NCBI RefSeq assembly: GCF_002846365.1
Contig: NZ_PJMW01000002.1
Coordinates: 4,712,001-4,776,000, forward strand
Direction: 5' to 3'
Source: Nocardia fluminea
GTDB taxonomy: Bacteria > Actinomycetota > Actinomycetes > Mycobacteriales > Mycobacteriaceae
Length of the DNA: 64,000 nucleotides
The notes beneath the pieces are model-generated. The model did no database searches, was not told the origin of the DNA, and saw only the letters and a program-made list of their open reading frames with translations. The translations under genes were made by a program, and so were the position numbers. This document shows, one piece after another, positions 42,711-51,092 of the stretch; position 1 is the first letter of the stretch; each line of letters opens with the position of its first letter.

Positions 42711-43223
42711 ATGAACTATGCCGAGACGACGGTGACCGCGCCAGTTCGGGGAGGTGGTCTCTTCGCCGGCGATCGGGATCTCGTGGGCGAGGCGGAGGCG
42801 GTGCTGGCCCGTCGTGGGGGCGGCAGCAGCGTGAGCGTCGGGGGCGGCGGGTTCCCGGACTGGGTGTGGTACCTGATCATCGCCGTAATCGTGCTCATCG
42901 TGGTGATCGTGGTGATCCGCAAGTTCGGCGGGTCCTCGAATCAGGCCGCGCCACACCGGATGCCGCCACAGATGCCGCCGCAGCACCTGGCGCATCAGCA
43001 GCGGGCGCCGCAGCCGTACCCGGCGCAATATCAGCAGCCGTACCCGCAGCAGCACCCGTCGGCCCCTGGCTACCCGCAGGCCCAGTACCCGCCGCAGTAT
43101 CCGCAGGGTCAGTATCCGCAGCCGTACCCCCAGCAGCAGGCGTACCCACAGCCCTACCCGCAGCAGGCGCCCTACCCGTATCCGCAGCAGCATCCGCAGT
43201 ACCAGCAGCCTTATCGCCACTGA
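42711..43223 (+). CDS. Single-pass membrane protein with PYPQQ-rich tail
   Basis: A 170-residue protein. N-terminal 47 residues are Gly-rich, one membrane helix lies at about 48-72 (WVWYLIIAVIVLIVVIVV), and the rest is a repetitive Pro/Tyr/Gln tail (PYPQQ, QYPQ units). Such tails are disordered and may interact with partner proteins or mediate clustering. No catalytic domain. The positive residues after the helix (RKFGG) place the tail in the cytoplasm. Function unknown. Confidence 0.78.
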   Translation: MNYAETTVTAPVRGGGLFAGDRDLVGEAEAVLARRGGGSSVSVGGGGFPDWVWYLIIAVIVLIVVIVVIRKFGGSSNQAAPHRMPPQMPPQHLAHQQRAPQPYPAQYQQPYPQQHPSAPGYPQAQYPPQYPQGQYPQPYPQQQAYPQPYPQQAPYPYPQQHPQYQQPYRH

Positions 43224-43281
43224 ACGACCGGCTCGGCCGGGTCCGGCGCCTCGCCGGCACCCGGCGAACCCTGCGGCCGGT

Positions 43282-44100
43282 CTAGGCGTCGCGGCGGGCG
43301 GCGGCGTGCACCGCGACGAGGCGGGCTTCGCGGATCGTGTTCCACAGCGGGCGCAACAGGGATTCGTGCGCGCCGAGCGCGGTGGCCGAGGTGGGTGACG
43401 AGGCAGGCTCGTGCTGAGCGACGGTGAGGATCGCGGCCACGTGATCGGCCGTATCGAGGATTCGCTTGGCGCGCAACGGGATCGAGTCCGGGTAAGCGTG
43501 GCGCGCGTAGGCCGCGAGCTGAGCCTCGATCTGCTCGCGCGGATCGTCGTCGCCGTTGCCGACCGAGGTGGTGTGCAGTTGCATCAGCGCGTCGGCGGCG
43601 TCGCGGACCGATTCCCGCATCGTGTACTCGGCCTCGCCGAGTGACATGTCGTGCCCCGCGATGTGGGGCAGATCGACGCCGTAGACGGTCCACTGCAGGG
43701 TGTCGTCGTCGTCCCACTGGGGGATCAGGCCCGTGCCCGGTTCGCCGGGCACACCGAGCAGCAGGCCCTCCTCGGCGTCGATCGCGTCGGCCGCGAACGC
43801 CGTGCCGACCGGCAGCCCGCGGACGTCACCCGGTGCGGGCAGGACCAGGCGCAACTGCGCCCCGGCCGGAGCCATCGCCTCGCGGATCACCTTGAGCAGC
43901 GGCATAGCCCCGGTGCCCGCCGCGCCACGCGAGGTCCACGGCAGGTCCGTGCGGCCGCCGGTGACCGGGTCACCCGCCGCGATGGTGTGGCGCGGGGCCC
44001 ACGCGTGCAGTGCCTCCAGCACGTCGTCGGGCGCGCTGGTACCGGCCAGCCAGGAGCCGGCCCACAGCGTCAGCGTGGCACTGGGAGAGCACATAATCAT
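43282..44100 (-). CDS. Conserved hypothetical protein, Rv1486c-like
   Basis: A 272-residue soluble protein conserved in mycolate-producing actinobacteria at this position (Rv1486c lies after hemH). No signal peptide; pattern includes LTLWAGSWLAGTSAPDDVLEAL near the start (split here as LTLWAGSW, then APDDVLEAL), DLPHIAGHDMSLGEAEYTMR and a helical C-terminus. No catalytic motif recognised. On the minus strand TTTATGCTCG precedes the ATG without a ribosome-binding site, suggesting a leaderless mRNA; ATG 44094 is an alternative start. Confidence 0.8.
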   Translation of the reverse strand: MIMCSPSATLTLWAGSWLAGTSAPDDVLEALHAWAPRHTIAAGDPVTGGRTDLPWTSRGAAGTGAMPLLKVIREAMAPAGAQLRLVLPAPGDVRGLPVGTAFAADAIDAEEGLLLGVPGEPGTGLIPQWDDDDTLQWTVYGVDLPHIAGHDMSLGEAEYTMRESVRDAADALMQLHTTSVGNGDDDPREQIEAQLAAYARHAYPDSIPLRAKRILDTADHVAAILTVAQHEPASSPTSATALGAHESLLRPLWNTIREARLVAVHAAARRDA

Positions 44101-44206
44101 CGAGCATAAAGGTTTGTCCGCGATCGCGTACGCGCACCGAGGTCGTCGATCGTGCCTACGCGGGTCGCTGATTTGGGCGCGCGGGCCCGCCTGACCTGCT
44201 GTGCGT

Positions 44207-45031
44207 TCACTCGGGCTCGGTCACGAAGTCGATGAGCCGCTCGACGGCGCCGATGAGTGGGGCTTCCAGATCCCGGAACGAATCGACCGCATCGTAGACA
44301 CGGCGCCAGCCCTGCTGTGGTGTGCCCCAGCCCAGGCGCGCGCAGATCCCGGACTTCCAGTCCTCGCCGCGCGGCACCGTCGGCCACGCGTCGATACCCA
44401 GCGCGGCGGGGCGCACGGCCTGCCAGACGTCGATGTAGGGATGACCGGTCACGAGCACGTGCGGGCCGAGACCGGTGGTCAGGTGCGTCTCCTTCGAACC
44501 GCTCACCAGGTGGTCGACGAGCACCCCTACGCGCGCGCCGGGGCCGGGTTCGAACTCGGTGAGGCGGGCGCCGAGATTGTCGAGGCCCTCGAGGTGCTCG
44601 ACGACCACGCCCTCGACCCGCAGATCGTGGCCCCAGACCCGCTCCACGAGCGCCGCGTCGTGCACGCCCTCCACCCAGATCCGGCTGGTCCGCGCGACTC
44701 GGGCCCGCAGGCCCTCGACGCGGGTGGACCCCGACGCCGAGCGCGCCTGCTGTTTCGGCGCGGCCGGAGCGGGCTTGGTCAGGGTGACCGGTTTGCCGTC
44801 GATCAGGAACGCGGCTTCCCGCATCGCGAACAAGCGCACCACCCCGCGCGCGTCTTCGAGTTTCACGAACTCGCCGTCGTAGCTGCGATCGAAACCGACT
44901 ACGGCGCCGCAGAATCCGCTCGCCGCGTCCTCCACCACCAGGTCGCGTTCGGCGCTCACCGCCGGCACCGGCGTCTTCTCGGTCCGGCCGTGTCCGGAAT
45001 AGATGTCGCCATAGCTGTCTCGTGCACTCAC
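44207..45031 (-). CDS. DUF3097 family protein
   Basis: A 274-residue actinobacterial protein of the DUF3097 family. It starts SARDSYGDIYSGHGR and contains the conserved block VEGVHDAALVERVWGHDLR, VVVEHLEGLDNL, the TGHPYIDVWQA motif and a C-terminal WKSGICARLGWGTPQQGWRR. Parts resemble a TOPRIM-like fold (VEG-D, E, DHL), which hints at nucleic acid handling, but function is unknown. GTG at 45031 with GGGGG upstream is preferred to the longer frame. Confidence 0.82.
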   Translation of the reverse strand: MSARDSYGDIYSGHGRTEKTPVPAVSAERDLVVEDAASGFCGAVVGFDRSYDGEFVKLEDARGVVRLFAMREAAFLIDGKPVTLTKPAPAAPKQQARSASGSTRVEGLRARVARTSRIWVEGVHDAALVERVWGHDLRVEGVVVEHLEGLDNLGARLTEFEPGPGARVGVLVDHLVSGSKETHLTTGLGPHVLVTGHPYIDVWQAVRPAALGIDAWPTVPRGEDWKSGICARLGWGTPQQGWRRVYDAVDSFRDLEAPLIGAVERLIDFVTEPE

Positions 45032-45126
45032 GCCCCCGAAACTACCGCGCGCAGAACGGAGTGCGCCGCACCGCCGCACCGGGGCCGGCGATCACGCGAG
45101 CCCGCCCGCAAACCGGTCATCGGGGC

Positions 45127-45132
45127 TAGGCT
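45127..45132 (+). promoter_or_regulatory. -10 box of a leaderless nfeD/SPFH transcript
   Basis: TAGGCT lies six bases before the GTG of the NfeD gene and there is no Shine-Dalgarno, as for fabG1 and marR. Confidence 0.6.
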
Positions 45133-45138
45133 GGCAGG

Positions 45139-45570
45139 GTGGCCGCAATAGTCTGGCTGATCGCGGGCATCGTTCTCGCGGCGGCGGAAATGCTCACCGG
45201 GGATCTGATGCTGCTCACGCTGGGCGTGGCCGCACTCGGCACGGCGGGGGTCAGCGCCGCCACCGAGCTACCGGTGTGGGGCGATGCGCTGGTGTTCGCC
45301 GCGATGGCAGGCGTGCTGTTCATCGGGGTGCGCCCGCTGCTGCGCCGCAAGTTCGGTACCCCGCCGCCCACTCCGACGAATGCCGATGCGCTGCCGGGTA
45401 AGTCGGCGCTGGTGCTCGAGCAGGTCGCGGAGTATTCGGGTCAGGTCAAGCTCAACGGCGAGGTCTGGACCGCGCGTCCGCTCGACCCGACCGAAGTGTA
45501 CGAAGCCGGTGTGACTGTCTATGTGATGAAGATCGACGGCGCGACCGCCGTCGTCTGGAAGGGTCCCTAG
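45139..45570 (+). CDS. NfeD-like membrane protein
   Basis: A 143-residue protein with two or three N-terminal helices (residues 3-70) and a C-terminal OB-fold domain (GKSALVLEQVAEYSGQVKLN, GEVWTARPLDPTEVY). NfeD proteins partner with SPFH/stomatin proteins, encoded next door, to organise membrane microdomains. Equivalent to Rv1487. The GTG start is supported by the -10 box at 45127-45132. Confidence 0.87.
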   Translation: MAAIVWLIAGIVLAAAEMLTGDLMLLTLGVAALGTAGVSAATELPVWGDALVFAAMAGVLFIGVRPLLRRKFGTPPPTPTNADALPGKSALVLEQVAEYSGQVKLNGEVWTARPLDPTEVYEAGVTVYVMKIDGATAVVWKGP

Positions 45571-45572
45571 CA

Positions 45573-46814
45573 ATGGTTGCCTTGATCGTGGCCGCCGTCC
45601 TCGTCCTGTTGGTCGTGGTGGTGGTGTTCAAATCGATCGCACTCGTCCCGCAGGCCGAGGCGGCGGTGATCGAACGGCTCGGGCGTTACTCGCGCACCGT
45701 GTCCGGTCAGCTGACGTTCCTCGTCCCGTTCGCCGATCGCGTGCGCGCGAAGGTGGACCTGCGCGAGCGGGTCGTGTCGTTCCCGCCGCAGCCGGTGATC
45801 ACCCAGGACAACCTCACCCTGCAGATCGACTCGGTGGTGTATTTCCAGGTCACCAGCCCGCAGGCCGCTGTCTACGAGATCAGTAACTACATCGCCGCGG
45901 TGGAGCAGCTCACCGTTACGACACTGCGCAATGTGGTCGGTGGTATGACTCTGGAAGAGACGCTGACCTCGCGCGATCAGATCAACAACCAGTTGCGCGG
46001 TGTGCTCGACGAGGCCACCGGTCGCTGGGGCCTGCGGGTGGCCCGCGTGGAGCTCAAGTCCATCGATCCGCCGCCGTCGATCCAGGAATCGATGGAGAAG
46101 CAGATGAAGGCCGATCGCGAGAAGCGCGCGACGATCCTCACCGCCGAAGGTAACCGCGAAGCGCAGATCAAGACCGCCGAGGGCGCCAAGCAGGCGGCGA
46201 TCCTGACCGCCGAGGGTGGCAAGCAGTCCTCGATTCTGTCGGCCGAGGGCGAACGCCAGAGCCGCATCCTGCGCGCCCAGGGTGAGCGGGCGGCCTCCTA
46301 CCTGCAGGCCCAAGGCCAGGCGAAGGCGATCGAGAAGGTGTTCGCCGCCATCAAGAACGGCAAGCCGACCCCGGAACTGCTTGCCTACCAATACATGCAG
46401 ACCCTGCCGATGGTGGCCAAGGGCGACGCGAACAAGGTGTGGCTGGTCCCGAGCGATTTCGGCAAGGCCCTCGAGGGTTTCGCCCAGAACTTCGCCACCA
46501 AGGGCGAGGACGGCGTCTTCCGCTACGAACCGTCCACCGACGAAGCCCCGATCAAGATCGAAGACGACACCGACGTGGCCGACTGGTTCGAAACAGCTTC
46601 GGACCCGAAGATCGCCGAAGCCGTCCGCGCCGCGGAAGCCACCGCCCGCACCCCGGTCGAAGGTTTCGATTCCCCCGTACCGCGCCCGAAAACCTCAGTG
46701 GCCAAGGGGAATCCGGAACTCCCGACCCCACCCCCGATAGCTCCGCAGGAACAACCGGCCCCGCGCACCGACGACCCCTTGAATCGCCCCTGGCAGCCAC
46801 CGCAACACGGCTGA
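45573..46814 (+). CDS. SPFH/Band 7 (stomatin-like) membrane protein
   Basis: A 413-residue SPFH protein. One N-terminal hydrophobic segment (residues 2-20), the Band 7 domain (QAEAAVIERLGRYSRTVSGQ, DLRERVVSFPPQPVIT), then a coiled region of alanine/glutamate repeats (ILTAEGNREAQ, AILTAEGGKQSS) and a proline-rich tail. It starts three bases after nfeD, so the pair is cotranslated. Equivalent to Rv1488. It probably scaffolds membrane protein quality control. Confidence 0.92.
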   Translation: MVALIVAAVLVLLVVVVVFKSIALVPQAEAAVIERLGRYSRTVSGQLTFLVPFADRVRAKVDLRERVVSFPPQPVITQDNLTLQIDSVVYFQVTSPQAAVYEISNYIAAVEQLTVTTLRNVVGGMTLEETLTSRDQINNQLRGVLDEATGRWGLRVARVELKSIDPPPSIQESMEKQMKADREKRATILTAEGNREAQIKTAEGAKQAAILTAEGGKQSSILSAEGERQSRILRAQGERAASYLQAQGQAKAIEKVFAAIKNGKPTPELLAYQYMQTLPMVAKGDANKVWLVPSDFGKALEGFAQNFATKGEDGVFRYEPSTDEAPIKIEDDTDVADWFETASDPKIAEAVRAAEATARTPVEGFDSPVPRPKTSVAKGNPELPTPPPIAPQEQPAPRTDDPLNRPWQPPQHG

Positions 46815-46835
46815 CCCGGTCGAGTTCAGCAGAGT

Positions 46836-46868
46836 ACGGCTCCGGTGTGGAATACACACCGGAGCCGT
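46836..46868. terminator. Terminator after SPFH gene
   Basis: A perfect 14-base-pair stem ACGGCTCCGGTGTG / CACACCGGAGCCGT with loop GAATA, followed by TTCTGTT. It lies between convergent genes and can serve both. Confidence 0.9.
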
Positions 46869-46894
46869 TTCTGTTGTGCGGCAATGCTCTCGAC

Positions 46895-48103
46895 TCAGTG
46901 GGGCAGGGGCAGGAGTTCGACGAGGGAGCCTCGGCCGGTGCCGGGCGGGAGGATGGCCAGGGCCTGGCAGGGGATGAGTCCGGCCAGGTGGGGAGTGTGG
47001 GCGGGGCCGGTGCTGCGCCAGACGCCGCCGGGGTGCTGCTGGACGCCGACTATGCGGGTGGCCTCGCCTTCCATGACGCCGGCGTCGGAGAGGCGGCCCC
47101 ACATGGTGGGGCCGGGGGTGCGCAGGGTGAGGGCGTCGACGACGGCCGGGCCGACGGCCAGGAGCGCGGCGACGGCGGCGAAGGGGTTGCCGGGCAGACC
47201 GAGCAGGACCCGGCCGTCGGGGAGCTGGGCGACCAGGGTGGAACCGCCGGGGCGGATCGCTATCCGTTCGACGATGATGCGGGCACCCAGGTCGGTGAGC
47301 AGGGCGCGCAGGTGGTCGGCGGCGCCACGGCCGGTGGCACCGACCATGACGACCAGGTCGGCATGGGATTTCAGGGTGAGCCAGGAGCGCAGCAGATCAC
47401 GGCTGTCGGCGAGGTGCCACAGGCCGGTGCTCTCGATATCGCAGCAGCGCAGGAACTCGGGCATGACGGGGCCGAGGGAGTCGCGGGTCTCGCCGGGGCC
47501 GAGCGGGCCGACCGCGCGGATCTCGTCGCCGGTCATCACCACATCGGCGCGCAGAGGTCCACGCACAGTGACGGTTTCGGCTTCGGCGCTGAGCGCCGCG
47601 GACGCGAGAGCCGCCGAGACGCGGGCCCCGGCACGAGCCAATTCCGTTCCGCTGCTCCAGTGTTCGCCTTGGCGGCGGGTGTCGTCACGCACCGGTGCGC
47701 CGGGCGCGCGCATCACCACCGGTTTGCCCGACACGCTCGTGGTCACGATGTGTTCGTCGCGCAGGGTTGCCGTGGTGCCCAGCGGGGTCGCCGCGCCGGT
47801 CGCGATCCGTACCGCCTCGCCGGGCGCCAGCACCACCGAGCAGCCGCGCCCGGCGTAGCTGACCTGTTGGTGCAGCCGCCACCACGGGCCGGGGCCCGCC
47901 ACGGCGTAGCCGTCCATGGCGGCGCTGTCCACCCGCGGTAGAGGAGTGCCCGCGGCGAGGGCGAGGGCGAGGGTCGCCCCCACGGCCTCGGCCACGGGCC
48001 GCTCGCGCACCGCGATCGGCTCGAGGTCCGCGGCTATTCGCGCGCGCGCCAGACCCAGCCCACACTGCACCGCCGGAACTACGCCCACCCGTGCGCTCGT
48101 CAC
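46895..48103 (-). CDS. moeA: MoeA-like molybdopterin molybdotransferase
   Basis: A protein of about 402 residues of the MoeA/gephyrin family that inserts molybdate into adenylated molybdopterin. Landmarks: PLPRVDSAAMDGYAVAG (the S-x-MDGYA motif), IATGAATPLGTT, VVMTGDEI, MVGATGRGAADHL, and GLPGNPFAA. The domain order I-IV fits. The region between is shorter and less conserved than in canonical MoeA, so it may be a paralog rather than the sole MoeA. The GTG at 48103 or 48106 follows GGAAGGCGG; the open frame to 48247 is probably leader. No other moa/moe gene is adjacent. Confidence 0.78.
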   Translation of the reverse strand: MTSARVGVVPAVQCGLGLARARIAADLEPIAVRERPVAEAVGATLALALAAGTPLPRVDSAAMDGYAVAGPGPWWRLHQQVSYAGRGCSVVLAPGEAVRIATGAATPLGTTATLRDEHIVTTSVSGKPVVMRAPGAPVRDDTRRQGEHWSSGTELARAGARVSAALASAALSAEAETVTVRGPLRADVVMTGDEIRAVGPLGPGETRDSLGPVMPEFLRCCDIESTGLWHLADSRDLLRSWLTLKSHADLVVMVGATGRGAADHLRALLTDLGARIIVERIAIRPGGSTLVAQLPDGRVLLGLPGNPFAAVAALLAVGPAVVDALTLRTPGPTMWGRLSDAGVMEGEATRIVGVQQHPGGVWRSTGPAHTPHLAGLIPCQALAILPPGTGRGSLVELLPLPH

Positions 48104-48409
48104 CACGTTCCGCCTTCCGAGGACCTGTCGCCGATACTGCGACTCATGGTGCGCATCACCGATTGCCTGCGATTTTCTGGGCAGTTGCCTCGCGATGACG
48201 TTGTGCTCACGCGGGCGCATGCCGCTCGGTGCGCAGTTCGGCGTCAACGTCCACGTGCCCGGCTGTAGGGCCGACGGTGGACGTCACCGGTCACGAGTGG
48301 GGGTGTGCGTCGCCTGTGCGACGGGTCGCTGGCAGGTCGACACCCCCGCGCCTCCCGTGGCCTCGGCCGAAAGAGCGGGTGGCCGCTCAGCCGGTGGGGC
48401 CAGTTCGGT
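48104..48409. other. Intergenic region between moeA-like and dehydrogenase genes
   Basis: 306 bases without a supported gene. A hairpin with arms GGGGGTGT (48299-48306) and ACACCCCC (48340-48347) is about 60 bases downstream of the minus-strand dehydrogenase gene and may terminate it. The moeA-proximal half is the likely leader of the moeA-like gene. No molybdenum-cofactor riboswitch core was recognised. Confidence 0.4.
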
Positions 48410-49483
48410 TCACGCTTCGGTGAGAGCGTTCGCGAGTTCGGCGGCCCGGTCGGCGATGGCGGTACCCAGCTCGGCGGTGGTGGCGGTGCCGCCCAGGTCC
48501 GGCGTGCGGACCGTGCCCGCGGCGAGGACATCGCACACCGCGCGGTCGACGGCGGCGGCCGCGGTGTGCTCGCCCAGGTGGGACAGCAGCATGGCCCCGG
48601 CCAGGATCTGGGCGACGGGGTCGGCGATGCCCATGCCCGCGATATCGGGCGCGCTTCCGTGCACGGCCTCGAACATCGACGGTGCGTCCGCCGCGGGGTT
48701 GATGTTGCCCGAGGGCGCGAGCCCGAGTCCGCCGGTGACGGCCGCGGCCAGATCGGACAGGATGTCGCCGAACAGGTTCGAGCCCACGATCACATCGAGG
48801 CGGTCGGGGTGGAGCACGATTTCGGCGGCCAGGGCGTCGACGTGCATCTGCCGGGTCCGCACCGACGGGTAATCGGCGGCTACGCGCTCGAAAGCGTTGT
48901 CCCAGTACGGCATCGAGTGGATGAGCCCGTTGGATTTCGTCGCTGAGCAGAGGTTGCCCGAGCGTTCGGCGGCGCGGTCGAAGGCGTAGCGGATGATCCG
49001 TTCGCAGCCGGTCCTGGTGAACACCGATTCCTGCAGCACGAATTCGTCGGGCCTGCCGGGGTTGTGGACGCCGCCGATCTCGGAGTACTCGCCCTCGGAG
49101 TTCTCCCGCACGATCAGGATGTCGAGGTCCTCGGCGGTGCGGTCGCGCAGCGCCGATTCCGTGCCGGGCAACAGCCGCACCGGCCGCAGGTTGACGTACT
49201 GGCCGAAGGCGCGCCGCAGCGGAATGAGCAAGCCCCACAGCGAAATGTGGTCGGGCACCCCGGGGAATCCGACGGCGCCCAGCAGGATCGCGTCGAACTC
49301 GGCCAGCTGGGCCGGTCCGTCGGCCGGCATCATCGCACCGGTCCGCAGATAGTTCTCGCAGGACCAGTCGAACTCGGTCCAGCTGATTCCCGGCAGGACC
49401 CGGTCGAGCACCTTCACCGCCTCGACGGTCACGTCGACGCCGATTCCGTCGCCCGGAATGGTCGCGATCCGGTATGCGCGCAC
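48410..49483 (-). CDS. Tartrate dehydrogenase/isopropylmalate dehydrogenase family protein (TtuC-like)
   Basis: A 357-residue NAD-dependent beta-hydroxyacid oxidative decarboxylase. N-terminal IPGDGIGVDV, the substrate loop RENSEGEYSEIGG (as in tartrate/D-malate dehydrogenases rather than LeuB), SATKSNGLIHSM with the catalytic lysine, and NLFGDILSDLAA. Likely substrates are D-malate, tartrate or a related 2-hydroxy diacid. It is downstream of the aldehyde dehydrogenase gene on the same strand (10 bases apart), so it is one arm of the catabolic island. Confidence 0.87.
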   Translation of the reverse strand: MRAYRIATIPGDGIGVDVTVEAVKVLDRVLPGISWTEFDWSCENYLRTGAMMPADGPAQLAEFDAILLGAVGFPGVPDHISLWGLLIPLRRAFGQYVNLRPVRLLPGTESALRDRTAEDLDILIVRENSEGEYSEIGGVHNPGRPDEFVLQESVFTRTGCERIIRYAFDRAAERSGNLCSATKSNGLIHSMPYWDNAFERVAADYPSVRTRQMHVDALAAEIVLHPDRLDVIVGSNLFGDILSDLAAAVTGGLGLAPSGNINPAADAPSMFEAVHGSAPDIAGMGIADPVAQILAGAMLLSHLGEHTAAAAVDRAVCDVLAAGTVRTPDLGGTATTAELGTAIADRAAELANALTEA

Positions 49484-49492
49484 GCTGTCTCC

Positions 49493-50986
49493 CTAAACCT
49501 TGACGCCGATGTATTTGGTCTCGAGGAATTCGTCGATCCCGGTGGACCCGCCCTCACGGCCGAGCCCGGATTCCTTCACCCCGCCGAAGGGCGCGGCCGG
49601 ATTGGATACGACGCCCTGGTTCAGGCCGACCATCCCCGTCTCGAGAGCTTCGCAGACGCGAAGGCCGCGCCGCAGGTTCTCGGTGAACACGTACGCGACC
49701 AGCCCGTACGGGGTGTCGTTGGCGCGGGTGATCGCCTCGTCCTCGGTGTCGAAGGTGCCGATCGCGGCCACGGGTCCGAAGATCTCGGTGTGGCACAACT
49801 CGGCGTCGTCGGGGACGCCGGTGAGCACGGTCGCCGGGTAGAACGTGCCGGGTCCGTCGATCGCCGTGCCACCGAGCAGCACCTGTGCGCCGCGCCGGCG
49901 TGCGTCGGCCACGAGGTGTTCCACCTTGGCGACGGCGTCGGCGTCGATCAACGGCCCGACGACGACGTCCGGCTCGGTGCCACGACCCATCGGCAACGCC
50001 GCCATCCGCGCGGCCAGACGTTCGGCGAATTCCCCGGCGATGCCGCGCTGCACCAGAATGCGGTTCGCGGCCGTACAGGCCTGGCCGATATTGCGCATCT
50101 TGGCGGCGAGGGCGCCCTCGACCGCTTCGTCGAGGTCGGCGTCGTCGAACACCAGCAGCGGTGCGTTGCCGCCGAGTTCCATGGACGTGCGCATGACGGT
50201 GCGGGCGCACTGTTCCAGTAGCAGTTTCCCGATGGCGGTCGACCCGGTGAAGGAGAGTTTGCGCGAGCGCGGGTCGGCGATGAGCGGTGTCATCAGCGCG
50301 CCGGGGTCGGCGGTCGTCACCACGTTGACCACACCGTCGGGTACACCCGCGTCGGCCAGGATCGCCGCGAGCGCGAGCATCGACAGGGGGGTCTGCTCAG
50401 CGGGTTTCACCACGCAGGTGCATCCGGCGGCCAGTGCGGGCGCGATCTTGCGGGCGCCCATCGCCATCGGGAAGTTCCACGGCGTGATGAGCAGGCTCGG
50501 TCCCACCGGCTGCTTCGTCACCAGGAACCGCGAGCCCCCCGTCGGTGCGGGCATGTACCCGCCGTCGAGGCGGACCGCTTCTTCGGCGAACCAGCGGAAG
50601 AACTCCGCGGCGTAGGCGATCTCGCCGCGCGCCTCGGTGAGCGGTTTGCCCATCTCGAGCGTCATGATCAGGGCGAGGCGTTCGGTGTCGGCCAGGAGCG
50701 CGTGGTGCGCGCGCATCAGGATGTCGCTGCGGGTGCGCGCCGGGGCGGCGGCCCAGGTCGGCTGGGCGGCGGCGGCCGCGGCGAGCGCGTCGAGTCCGTC
50801 GGACGCGGTCGCGTCCGCCACCGCGCACAGTTGCGCGCCGGTCGCGGGGTCGAGGACGGGCAGCGTGGCGACGGGGTCACGCCATCGGCCGCCGATGAAC
50901 AGTCCGCGCGGAACGCTGTCGATCGCGGCCCGTTCGGCGGCGCTCAGGTTGTCGAGCAGCTGCGCGCTGCCCCCGGACTCGTCCAT
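49493..50986 (-). CDS. gabD: NAD(P)-dependent succinate-semialdehyde dehydrogenase-type enzyme
   Basis: A 497-residue aldehyde dehydrogenase. TPWNFPMAMGARKIAPALAA, general base in MELGGNAPLLVF, catalytic cysteine in GQACTAANRILVQ and C-terminal PFGGVKESGLGREGG; this pattern is closest to GabD-type enzymes. With the divergent aminotransferase at 51093 it could run the GABA shunt end reaction or an equivalent omega-amino acid route. Transcribed from the divergent promoter that carries the ATTGTCAACAATCCGA motif. Confidence 0.88.
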   Translation of the reverse strand: MDESGGSAQLLDNLSAAERAAIDSVPRGLFIGGRWRDPVATLPVLDPATGAQLCAVADATASDGLDALAAAAAAQPTWAAAPARTRSDILMRAHHALLADTERLALIMTLEMGKPLTEARGEIAYAAEFFRWFAEEAVRLDGGYMPAPTGGSRFLVTKQPVGPSLLITPWNFPMAMGARKIAPALAAGCTCVVKPAEQTPLSMLALAAILADAGVPDGVVNVVTTADPGALMTPLIADPRSRKLSFTGSTAIGKLLLEQCARTVMRTSMELGGNAPLLVFDDADLDEAVEGALAAKMRNIGQACTAANRILVQRGIAGEFAERLAARMAALPMGRGTEPDVVVGPLIDADAVAKVEHLVADARRRGAQVLLGGTAIDGPGTFYPATVLTGVPDDAELCHTEIFGPVAAIGTFDTEDEAITRANDTPYGLVAYVFTENLRRGLRVCEALETGMVGLNQGVVSNPAAPFGGVKESGLGREGGSTGIDEFLETKYIGVKV

Positions 50987-51051
50987 GCGGTGCCTGCCTC
51001 CCGACGCGGTGGATCAGCCATTGCTGTGACCCCTGCCGCCATGTTATGCAT

Positions 51052-51078
51052 ATTGTCAACAATCCGACAATAGACAAT
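51052..51078. promoter_or_regulatory. Candidate GntR operator in the gabD/aminotransferase divergent promoter
   Basis: ATTGTCAACAATCCGA (51052-51067) contains the dyad ATTGT-CA-ACAAT, and additional GACAAT half-sites follow to 51078. The form TTGTC-AACAA fits the FCD-GntR operator type. The identical 16 bases recur at 55383-55398. A TATGCA box at 51045-51050 (with TTGCTG 18 bases upstream) could drive the plus-strand aminotransferase. Confidence 0.7.
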
Positions 51079-51092
51079 CTGGGGAGTCCTTG

